Below are positions 17,989 to 26,500 of a stretch of 64,000 nt of DNA, in pieces. Made by a program: the position numbers and the translations under genes. The stretch lies in assembly GCF_014651855.1 (NCBI RefSeq), contig NZ_BMXR01000016.1:41498-105497 (forward strand), written 5' to 3'. This DNA is from Saccharospirillum salsuginis (lineage in GTDB: Bacteria; Pseudomonadota; Gammaproteobacteria; Pseudomonadales; Natronospirillaceae). The notes beneath the pieces were generated by a model that was not told where the DNA came from, searched no databases, and saw only the letters and a list, made by a program, of their open reading frames with translations. The stretch's first letter is position 1. The number at the start of each line of letters is the position of its first letter.

Positions 17989-19635
17989 TCAGCGCGGGCG
18001 CAGATTCAGCACGTGGATCAGGCGCTCGGGGATCCCCTGATACACCATGGGGCGAATGTAAGGGTTGTCCTCGTCGACCCAGCCGGTGAACTCCGCATCG
18101 TTGTACTGATACCAGATCGGGTTGGCGAACAGGCTGATCACCGGCAGCGTTTCCGCCACCCGGGTCTGGATGCGGGTGAGGATGCGCTGTTGCTCCTCCG
18201 CGTCCGTGGTCAGGGCGAAGTCGTCCAGCCAGGTTTCGATGTCCCGGTCGCGGTGCATGTGCATGGCCTGGTTGGTCAGGGTGCCGGGGGTCATGTCGTC
18301 CGGATTGAACATTTCCGAATAGGTCCGCCAGGGCGTTAGTCCGGTGTTGACCCACATGATGTAGATGTCGAATTCGCCGGTCGGTATGCGTTCGAACCAG
18401 GCCTGCTCGTCCATGCTGTCCACCGTCGCCTTGATGCCGATGTCACGCAGGTTGGTGGCGATGGTGAACAGGCTGTTGACCCAGTCGGTCCAGCCGGAGG
18501 GCACCGCCAGAGTCAGCTCGATGGGGGTACCATCGCTCAATTCCCGGTAGCCGTCGCCATCGCGGTCCAGATAGCCGGCCTTATCTAGTCGGTCGCGGGC
18601 GGCTTCCGGGTCGTAGTCCATCAGATCCCGGTAGGGCGCGAGTGCGTTGTCGTCGTACCAGTGTTGGTACAGCGGTCCGGTGCCGACCGGATAACGCGTT
18701 TTCGACGTGAGTCCGAAGGTATCGCGTTGGCGCAGTGTGTCGCGATCGATGGCCTGGCTGATGGCCCGGCGCACCTCGACATTGTCCAGTGGCGCGCGTT
18801 GGGTATTCAGCTGCAGGTTGACGTTGGGACCGGGCGCGACCCAGTAGCGGTTGTGTTCGCTGTGTTGTCCGTACGTGTCCTCCGGATCCCGGATGCCTTC
18901 ACCCATCCAGTGGATCTTGCCGCGCCGTGCGGCGGCCCACAGCGTTTCATTGCCGCTGAAGTGGGGGAATTTCAGACAATCGACCGCCGGTTTGTCCGGA
19001 ACGTAATAGTGCGGGTTTCGGCACAGTTTGAAGTGGGTGACATTGAAGGCGTCCACTTCGGTGAAAGGGCCGGTACCGACGGGATTCAGGTTCGCGAAGT
19101 CGTTCGGATCCCCGACCTTGGAGAAGATATGGCGCGGCAGCGGATAGAGCCGGCCGATGTGCTGATGCGCCAGTGCATTGGGACGCGCCAGATGGAAACG
19201 GACCGTCAGATTGTCGATTACCTCGACGTCGCGGACCAGGCCGGTTCCGGTGTCCGGATCATACAGGCTCAGGTTGATGGGGTAGTCCGGGTGTTGCCGC
19301 GCATAGTCCACGGTGAAGGCGACGTCCTCGGCTGTGAACGGTGTCCCGTCCGACCAGCTGACGCTGGCGCGCAATTGGTAGGTGACCGACGTCAGGTCGG
19401 GGCTGATCGACACATCCCGGGCCAGGCGGGGGTAGTGGTTGTTCGGGTCCCAGACGTTGAACACCCAGAGCGGTTCGTAGACGAAATCCTGAGCGTAGAA
19501 CACGCCGTTGGTCGCATCGAAGGGGTTGAAGTTGCGATCGAAACTGTTGGTGTGACTGGGTACCAGAACCAGATCAGTGGCCTGGAGCGTGCCGAACAGG
19601 AGCGTCACGAGGACACCGGGAAGCCATTTGTTCAT
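17989..19635 (-). CDS. family-5 extracellular solute-binding protein (oligosaccharide type inferred)
   Basis: 548 residues from ATG 19635, with a short signal peptide (MNKWLPGVLVTLLFGTLQA). Family-5 binding-protein features: YEPLWVFN, a SWSDGTPFTAEDVAFTV motif, NPVGTGPF and ALAP near the hinge. Family members bind peptides, but also cello- and chito-oligosaccharides; the LacI-type operators upstream favour a sugar ligand. No permease or ATPase gene is adjacent, so the importer must be elsewhere. It is a close paralogue of the product of 19800-21449 (long stretches identical, for example SGWTDWVNSLFT). Confidence 0.9.
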   Translation of the reverse strand: MNKWLPGVLVTLLFGTLQATDLVLVPSHTNSFDRNFNPFDATNGVFYAQDFVYEPLWVFNVWDPNNHYPRLARDVSISPDLTSVTYQLRASVSWSDGTPFTAEDVAFTVDYARQHPDYPINLSLYDPDTGTGLVRDVEVIDNLTVRFHLARPNALAHQHIGRLYPLPRHIFSKVGDPNDFANLNPVGTGPFTEVDAFNVTHFKLCRNPHYYVPDKPAVDCLKFPHFSGNETLWAAARRGKIHWMGEGIRDPEDTYGQHSEHNRYWVAPGPNVNLQLNTQRAPLDNVEVRRAISQAIDRDTLRQRDTFGLTSKTRYPVGTGPLYQHWYDDNALAPYRDLMDYDPEAARDRLDKAGYLDRDGDGYRELSDGTPIELTLAVPSGWTDWVNSLFTIATNLRDIGIKATVDSMDEQAWFERIPTGEFDIYIMWVNTGLTPWRTYSEMFNPDDMTPGTLTNQAMHMHRDRDIETWLDDFALTTDAEEQQRILTRIQTRVAETLPVISLFANPIWYQYNDAEFTGWVDEDNPYIRPMVYQGIPERLIHVLNLRPR

Positions 19636-19663
19636 GTGCAAGCCTCATTGATTTTATTGTTGA

Positions 19664-19706
19664 GAAAGCGCTTACATTTTTATTGCTTTCAATGAAAGCG
19701 CTTACA
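19664..19706 (-). promoter_or_regulatory. two LacI-family operators upstream of the first binding-protein gene
   Basis: GAAAGCGCTTACA occurs at 19664-19676 and again at 19694-19706, 30 bases apart (three helical turns). Each has the near-palindromic AAGCGCTT centre of LacI/GalR operators. They lie 30-70 bases upstream of the start codon, suitable for repression, possibly with cooperative binding. Confidence 0.8.
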
Positions 19707-19799
19707 TATTAGTCTGGATGTGACAGGCTTTGCAATAACGTTGAGTAAAAAGTGATCAGAAGGAGCGGCGGGACTGCCACTCCGAGGAGGTGGGATGGT

Positions 19800-21449
19800 C
19801 TAACGCGGGCGCAGATTCAGGACATGGATCAGCCGTTCGGGAACGCCCCGATGCACCATGGGGCGCACAAAGGGATCGCTTTCGGTCACCCAGCCGGTGA
19901 ATCGTTCGTCGTTGTACTGGTACCAGCTTGGATTGGCGAACAGAGTGATCACCGGCAGGGTCTCGGCGACCCGGGTCTGAATACGCGTCATGATGCGCTG
20001 GCGTTCCGCGTCATCCGTCATCAGGGCGAAATCGTGCAGCCAGTCTTCGATGTCCTTGTCCCGATACATGTGCATGGCCTGGCTGTCCAGGTTGCCGGGC
20101 TTCATCTTGTCCGGATTGAACAGGTCCGAATAGGTGCGCCAGGGGCTCAGGCCGGGATTGGTCCACATGATGTAGATGTCATAGTTGCCGGTCGGTATGC
20201 GTTCGTACCAGGCCTGTTCGTCCATGCTCTCCACTCGGGCGTTCAGGCCGATCGAGCGAAGGTTGGCGGCAACAGTGAACAGGCTGTTCACCCAGTCGGT
20301 CCAGCCCGAGGGCACGGCCAGGCCCAGTTGAATGGGGGTGCCGTCCGGTTGTTCCCGGTAGCCGTCGCCGTCCCGGTCGAGATAGCCCGCACCGTCTAGT
20401 AGCGCACGCGCGGCCTCGACATCCTGTTGCATCAAATAGCGAAACGGCGCCAAGGCCGTCTCATCGTACCAGCTCTGGTACAACGGGCCGGTACCGACCG
20501 GATAGGGGCTCGCGCTGGTCAGGCCGAAGGTATCCTCGGTCAACAGGGTCTCGCGATCGATCGCCAGGCTGATGGCCTTGCGAACGGCCACGTCGTCGAG
20601 TGGTGGTCGTGTCGTGTTCAATTGCAGGTTGGTGTTGGAGCCCGGTGCCATCCAGTACCGGTTGTGTGGAGTGTGCTCGCCAAAGGCACCAACCGGGTCC
20701 CGGACGCCTTCACCCATCCAGTCGATCATGCCGCGCCGGGCCGCGGCCCAGAGGGATTCGTTACCGCTGTAATGCGGATACTTCAGGCAGTCCACCGCCG
20801 GTCTGTCCGCTTCGTAGTAGTGCGGATTGCGGCACACCTTGAAGTAGCTGGTGTTGAAACGGTCGACTTCGGTGAATGGGCCGGTGCCCACCGGGTGAGT
20901 ATTGGCGAAGGCTACCGGGTCGTCGATCCGGCTGAAGATATGGCGCGGCAACGGATACAGCCGGCCGATGTGCTGGTGGGCGAGCGCGTTGGCTCGGGCC
21001 AGCTCGAATTCGACGGTCAGGTTGTCCACCACACGGGCACTCTTGACCAGGCCGGTGCCCGTCTCGGGATCGTGGATGTCGAGGTTGATCGGATAGTCCG
21101 GATGACGGCGGGCATAGTCGACGGTGAACACGACATCCTCGGCGGTGAAGGGGGTGCCATCGGACCAATACACGCCGCTGCGCAGTGTGTAGGTCAACCG
21201 CGTCAGCCCCTCGCTTTGATGCACGGCCTTGGCCAGACGAGGGTAGTGACGGTCGGGATGCCAGACATTGAAGACCCAGAGCGGTTCGTAAATGAAATCC
21301 TGGGCGTAGAAGGAGCCGATGGCGGAATCGAACGGATTGAAATTGCGTTCAAAGCCGTTGGTATGGCTGGGTACCAGAACCAGATCCCGGCTTTGACCTC
21401 CCAGGGCCAGAGTCGGAATCAGGAGCGTAAGCCAGAGTATGTGTCGCAT
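19800..21449 (-). CDS. family-5 extracellular solute-binding protein, tandem paralogue
   Basis: 549 residues with a signal peptide (MRHILWLTLLIPTLALGGQS). It aligns over its whole length with the preceding paralogue: DLVLVPSHTN, YEPLWVFNVW, SDGTPFTAEDV, HQHIGRLYPLPRHIFS, CRNPHYY and the shared end ERLIHVLNLRPR. Tandem duplication followed by divergence is the simplest history. Two predicted disulfide cysteines (CRN, VDCLK) are kept in both. It has its own, different operator (CTGTAACCGGTTACAG), so the two copies may respond to different conditions or affinities. Confidence 0.9.
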   Translation of the reverse strand: MRHILWLTLLIPTLALGGQSRDLVLVPSHTNGFERNFNPFDSAIGSFYAQDFIYEPLWVFNVWHPDRHYPRLAKAVHQSEGLTRLTYTLRSGVYWSDGTPFTAEDVVFTVDYARRHPDYPINLDIHDPETGTGLVKSARVVDNLTVEFELARANALAHQHIGRLYPLPRHIFSRIDDPVAFANTHPVGTGPFTEVDRFNTSYFKVCRNPHYYEADRPAVDCLKYPHYSGNESLWAAARRGMIDWMGEGVRDPVGAFGEHTPHNRYWMAPGSNTNLQLNTTRPPLDDVAVRKAISLAIDRETLLTEDTFGLTSASPYPVGTGPLYQSWYDETALAPFRYLMQQDVEAARALLDGAGYLDRDGDGYREQPDGTPIQLGLAVPSGWTDWVNSLFTVAANLRSIGLNARVESMDEQAWYERIPTGNYDIYIMWTNPGLSPWRTYSDLFNPDKMKPGNLDSQAMHMYRDKDIEDWLHDFALMTDDAERQRIMTRIQTRVAETLPVITLFANPSWYQYNDERFTGWVTESDPFVRPMVHRGVPERLIHVLNLRPR

Positions 21450-21480
21450 GGGGTTACCTCGGTGGCGGTTTCTTCTTGTT

Positions 21481-21502
21481 TAACTGTAACCGGTTACAGT
21501 TA
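21481..21502 (-). promoter_or_regulatory. perfect 22-bp LacI-family operator
   Basis: A perfect palindrome centred on CTGTAACCGGTTACAG (21484-21499), extended by three more complementary bases on each side. It lies 32 bases upstream of the second binding-protein start and matches the type found at 21643, 50333 and 50473. Confidence 0.88.
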
Positions 21503-21642
21503 ACTGTGACCCATGCCCGATGTTTTTTCAAGCGTACGGACTCGGATGGTGGTTTTTAGGAACGAAAAGGCATGAGCGAGGCAGTTGATAGTCGTTGATT
21601 GCGAGGTGTTTCGATATTTCGGCGAGAAAAGTGCTATGCTTT

Positions 21643-21658
21643 CTGTAATCGCTTACAG
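21643..21658 (+). promoter_or_regulatory. LacI-family operator upstream of the regulator gene
   Basis: CTGTAATCGCTTACAG, just downstream of a possible -10 box TATGCT (21635-21640). It suggests that the regulator at 21761 represses itself. A degenerate half-like copy (ACTGTAGTCGGTT) follows at about 21711. Confidence 0.8.
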
Positions 21659-21760
21659 TAATGCCCGGGCCGGCGATCCGGAAAGGCTGATTCGCAACCG
21701 CCTTTGGTGTACTGTAGTCGGTTGCCGCTTTGTAACACTGCCAATGAGGACAACGGGCGA

Positions 21761-22792
21761 ATGGCCACCATACGGGAAGTTTCCAAGCACGCCGGCGTAT
21801 CGGTCGCGACCGTCAGTCGGGTCGTGAACGGCAATAAATGGGTCTCCGAAGCCACCCGACTGCGGGTGCTTGAATCCATGGAAGAGCTCGGTTACGAGCC
21901 GAACTCCTTCGCCCGCAGCCTGGCCACGAATCGAAGCAACACCATCGGCATGGTGGTCGGGGATTTGTCCGGTCCCTTCTTCGGGCCCATGATGCAGCGC
22001 GCCGAGCAGGTGATTCGCGATGCCGGCAAGCATCTGATCATCACCAGCGGCCACTCGACGCTCGAAGAGGAGCGCGATGCCGTTCAGTTCCTGCTCAAGC
22101 GCCGGTGCGACGCCCTCATCCTGCACCTCGACCTGATGCCGGACGAGGAAATCATCGAGTTGTGCGACAAATCCCCACTGCCGATCATCCTGGTCAACCG
22201 CCTGATCCCGGAGCTGGCCGACCGTTGCGTATCACTCGACAACGAAGCCGGCGGCTACCTGGCCACCCGTCATCTGCTCGATCTGGGCCATACCCGCATC
22301 GCGCACATCACCGGCCCCCTGTACAAATCCGACGCCCGGGACCGCCTGGCCGGTTACCGCCGCGCGCTGGAAACGGCGGGGGTTCCGTACGATGAGAGCC
22401 TGGTGGTGGAATCCGACTACCTGGAATCCGGCGGTGCCCAGGCGCTCGACCGGCTCAAGCGCCGCGAGGCCGAGTTTACGGCCGTTGTCGGCGGCAACGA
22501 CCTGATGGCCATCGGTGTAATCAATGCCCTGCGCCAGCAAGGCGTTCGTGTACCGGAGCAGTGCAGTGTGGTCGGCTACGACGACGTGGTGATGTCCGCG
22601 TACTTCGTGCCGGCCCTGACCACAGTGCGCGTGCCCGTGGACGACTTCGGAGCCGATGCCGCCCGCCTGGCTCTGAAACTCTGCGAAGGCGCCAGCGACA
22701 CCGCCCAACTGCGGTTCCAGCCGGAACTGGTAGAGCGCCAATCCACCCTGGCGAAAGGCGAAGTCATGGCCGAGAACCTCAGTCTCGTTTAG
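21761..22792 (+). CDS. LacI/GalR-family transcriptional regulator
   Basis: 343 residues from ATG 21761 (MATIREVSKHAGVSVATVSRVVNG), which starts exactly at the family's DNA-binding helix-turn-helix; the upstream in-frame codons hold an operator and are not coding. The hinge helix reads NSFARSLATNRSNTIGMVV, and a type I periplasmic-binding effector domain fills about 60-330. Candidate targets are the nearby CTGTAA-N4-TTACAG operators at its own promoter, the second binding-protein gene, and the sugar importer at 50.6 kb. Beta-glucosides are a plausible inducer given the GH1 gene in that cluster. The 3' end overlaps the convergent GFA gene by 14 bases. Confidence 0.93.
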   Translation: MATIREVSKHAGVSVATVSRVVNGNKWVSEATRLRVLESMEELGYEPNSFARSLATNRSNTIGMVVGDLSGPFFGPMMQRAEQVIRDAGKHLIITSGHSTLEEERDAVQFLLKRRCDALILHLDLMPDEEIIELCDKSPLPIILVNRLIPELADRCVSLDNEAGGYLATRHLLDLGHTRIAHITGPLYKSDARDRLAGYRRALETAGVPYDESLVVESDYLESGGAQALDRLKRREAEFTAVVGGNDLMAIGVINALRQQGVRVPEQCSVVGYDDVVMSAYFVPALTTVRVPVDDFGADAARLALKLCEGASDTAQLRFQPELVERQSTLAKGEVMAENLSLV

Positions 22793-23213
22793 TCGTTCCC
22801 GCGATTTTAACCTTGCTAAAGTCCGGCCATTCCTCATATCCGTCCAGATCATCGCTGGGTCGATCCCAATCGGCTCTGTGACCCAGGAAGATATGTGCCT
22901 TCGGGCCTTGTCGGATATCGGTATCCACCGACCCCAGGCGAACCCGCAGATGTTCCGCTCCCTCGACCCGATTGAACAGGGGCGAGCCGCACCGGCTGCA
23001 AAAATGCCTCACCTTGCCGGGCGAGGACTCGTAGGTGCCCAGCAAGGCTTCCCCGGTGGTCAGTCGAAAGGCGTCGACCGGCACGGCGATGTTGGCGCCG
23101 AAAGCCGACCCGCTCGCCTTGCGGCAACTGCGGCAGTGGCAGTACACGAAGTCGCCCTCGAACCGATCGAACTCAAAGCGGATATCGCCGCACAGGCAGG
23201 ATCCCTGGTACAT
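22779..23213 (-). CDS. GFA-family (CENP-V/GFA) zinc protein
   Basis: 144 residues starting MYQGSCLCGDIRFEF. Zinc ligands are visible as CLCG, CHCRSCRK and CSRCGSPLF, the hallmark of the glutathione-dependent formaldehyde-activating (GFA) family. Most family members have no proven formaldehyde role and bind two zinc ions in a beta-sheet fold. Start ATG 23213 is preferred over the TTG one codon upstream. Confidence 0.9.
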   Translation of the reverse strand: MYQGSCLCGDIRFEFDRFEGDFVYCHCRSCRKASGSAFGANIAVPVDAFRLTTGEALLGTYESSPGKVRHFCSRCGSPLFNRVEGAEHLRVRLGSVDTDIRQGPKAHIFLGHRADWDRPSDDLDGYEEWPDFSKVKIAGTTKRD

Positions 23214-23282
23214 CAACTATCTCCCCTGGTGGGTATATTAGAACTCAAGTTTCGGAGTTCGCCGCTCTGACTAGCGGCGGAT

Positions 23283-23377
23283 GCCGGGGATACCCCTGTG
23301 GGGTAGTCCGCAGCAGGGATGCTGCGGTCTAGGCTCCATGGATGGATATACGCCGACCCCACAGGGGTATCCCCGGC
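23283..23377 (+). repeat. structured intergenic repeat, copy A
   Basis: Perfectly complementary 22-base arms (23283-23304 and 23356-23377) enclose a core with the hairpin GCAGCAGGGATGCTGC and a second, ATGGAT-containing hairpin. Copies D (54229) and E (58367) share this core; copies B and C are more diverged relatives. The repeat fills most of the gap between the GFA and UvrA genes. Confidence 0.88.
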
Positions 23378-23548
23378 AGCCGGCGCGGGCCACTGCCTCA
23401 CTGCCAGCTCGAACTCCGAAACGTAACTGTCGAAGTGTACGGCTCTGCCCCCGGCAAGCCTACCCGAATCCAATTCTTCGTCTTGGTCGTACCCCCTGCC
23501 TCCTTTATAGTGTCTCGCCCCCGAACCCTCTGACTCGATGGTGACCTC

Positions 23549-26500
23549 ATGCCCCATGAAAGCCTCCGCATTCGCGGCGCGCGCCAGAACAACCTCCAGA
23601 ACCTGGACCTGGACATTCCGCTCGGAGAGTTGGTGGTGGTCACCGGGGTGAGCGGTTCGGGCAAGTCGACGCTGGCGTTCGACACCGTCTACGCCGAAGG
23701 GCAGCGCCGCTATGTCGAAACCTTCTCGGCCTACGCCCGCCAGTTTCTGGACCGGATGGATAAACCCGCCGTCGACAGCATCGACGGCATCCCGCCGGCC
23801 ATCGCCATCGAGCAAAGCAACACGGTGCGCACCTCCCGCTCCACCGTGGGCACGATGACCGAGCTGAACGACTACCTCAAACTGCTCTTTGCCCGGTTGG
23901 CGCACCTGTACTGTCGCGGCTGCGGGCGAGAAGTGGTCAAGGATACCTCGCAAAGCGTTGTGGAGACGCTCTACAGCGACTGGCCCGCCGGGCAACGGCT
24001 GATGGTGTGCATGCCCCTGCATGTGCCGGAACGACTGAGCGACGACGAGGTGATGCAACTGCTGGCCCAGCAGGGGTACGCCCGCATTCACCGGCGCGAG
24101 GGCGACCGGGTGGAAGTGGTGCAGGACCGGCTCAAACTGAGCGGAGACAACCGTGGCCGGCTGACCGAAGCGGTCGAGACCGCGCTGCACTACGGCAAGG
24201 GTCATGTGTTGGTGTATCCGCTGAGTGATGCGCGCGAAGCCGGGTCGGTGGAGCGTTTTTCCAGCCACCATCATTGCGCGCATTGCGACATCGACTACCC
24301 GGAGCCGAACCCCAGTCAGTTCTCATTCAACTCGCCCATCGGTGCCTGTGACAGTTGCCGGGGCTTCGGCCGCATCATCGGCGTTGACTACGGGCTGGTG
24401 ATTCCCGATGAACGGAAAAGCCTGAAAGAGGGCGCCATCAAACCGATTCAGACGCCCGCTTACGCGGAAGTGCAGCGCGATTTGCTCCGTTACGCCAAAC
24501 GGCGCGGCATTCCCGTGACGACCCCCTGGGCCGAGCTCAGCGACGACCAGCAAGCCTGGGTGATCGAAGGCGAAGGCGATTGGGACCGGGGCGTCTGGTA
24601 CGGGTTGCAGGAATTTTTCAATTGGCTGGAGAGCAAGGCCTACAAGATGCACATCCGGGTGCTGCTCTCCAAATACCGGGCCTATACCCCGTGCCCGAGT
24701 TGCGATGGGGCGCGTTTGAAACCCGCCTCCCTGTGGTGGCGAGTCGGCTCTGTTGAAGCCGCCGAGCAGGCCCTGGCGGGCAGGACGCGTTTTGTCCCGG
24801 CGGGCACCGAATTGGCGGACAGCACGTTTCAGAAATTGCCGGGTCTGAACATCGCGGACGTGATGCAACTGCCGCTGGTGCGGTGCGCTAACTTCTTCGA
24901 GGAACTGACCCGCACCGATACCGACGAACCCACCCAACTGCTGTTGACGGAGATTCGTGCGCGCCTGGGCTATTTGTGCGAAGTGGGGTTGGATTACCTG
25001 ACGCTGGACCGTCAGTCGCGCACCCTGAGTGGCGGCGAGGTGCAGCGCATCAACCTGACCACGGCTCTTGGCACTTCCCTGGTGAACACCCTGTTTGTGC
25101 TGGACGAGCCCAGCACCGGCCTGCATCCGCGCGACCTGCAGCGGCTGGTCCGGGTGCTGCACCGGCTGCGCGATGCCGGCAATTCACTGCTGGTGGTCGA
25201 GCACGACCCCGAGGTGATCCGCGCGGCCGACCGCATTCTCGACATTGGCCCCGGCCCCGGCAAAGCCGGAGGAAACATCGAGTTTTTCGGCACCCCCAAG
25301 GCGCTGTTCCGGCGAAAGAACAACCTCACGGCCCGCTATCTCACGGGGCGTGACCAGGTCAAAGCCCCGCCCGCCGACGCCCTCACACCGACGGACGCGG
25401 CTGTTACCGTATTCGGCGCCGCCGAACACAACCTGAAGCGCATCGATGTGCGCATTCCGCTGGGGCGCCTGGTGTGTCTGACCGGTGTCAGCGGCTCCGG
25501 CAAATCCACGCTGATGCGTCAGATCCTGTACCCGGCCATTCTCAAGCATCACGGCGAACAGACCGAAGCGCCGGGCGCCCATGAGCGCATCGAAGGGCTC
25601 GACCACATCGACCGGGTGGTGATGGTGGACCAGAGCGCCATCGGCAAAACCACCCGTTCCACACCGGCGACTTATGTCGGCGCCTACGATGCACTGCGCA
25701 AACTGTTTGTCGCCACACCCTTGGCGAAAGAGCGGGGGTATACCCCGGGCACTTTCAGTTTCAACTCCGGCCAGGGTCGTTGCCCGACCTGCCAGGGCAA
25801 CGGTTTCGAGCATGTGGAGATGCAGTTTTTAAGCGACGTCTATCTGCGCTGCCCGGACTGCGATGGCAAGCGCTTCCGCGACGAGATCCTCGAAGTGAAG
25901 CTGCTGCAGACGACGGACGAGGGCAACCGGGCTCTGTCGATCGCCGATGTGCTGTCTCTGACGGTCGCCGAGGCGCTGGACAGTTTCCACGACCAGCCCG
26001 AGGTGCGACGCAGCCTGCAGCCGCTGGCGGACGTCGGCCTGGACTATGTGCAACTGGGGCAGGCCGTGCCGACCCTGAGTGGCGGCGAGGCGCAACGGCT
26101 GAAGCTGGCCGGGCATCTGGCGCAAGCATCGGCGAAGAGCGGACGCAAAGCCAAAAACAAAGACAAAACCAACGGCCACATTCTCTTCCTGTTCGACGAA
26201 CCCACCACCGGCCTGCATTTCGCCGATATCGCGACCCTGATGGGGGCGTTCCGTCAGCTCCAGGCCGCCGGCCATTCGCTGGTGGTGATCGAACACAACC
26301 TGGACGTGATCCGCAGTGCGGACTGGGTGATCGACATCGGCCCGGAAGGCGGTGACGCCGGTGGGGAACTCCTGGCCGAAGGCACGCCACAGCAGGTGAT
26401 GGCACATTCTCACAGCCACACGGCCGAGGCGTTGCGAGACTATGAACAGTCGCTGTCGGCAGGGGGCACGGGTGTCGCGGACGTCGCCGCCAGCTACGCA

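Noticed and set aside
17989..21449. Calling the two family-5 proteins dipeptide-binding proteins
   Set aside because: The fold is shared by peptide and oligosaccharide binders; no Dpp/Opp permease genes are present and LacI-type operators point to sugars, so only the family is stated.
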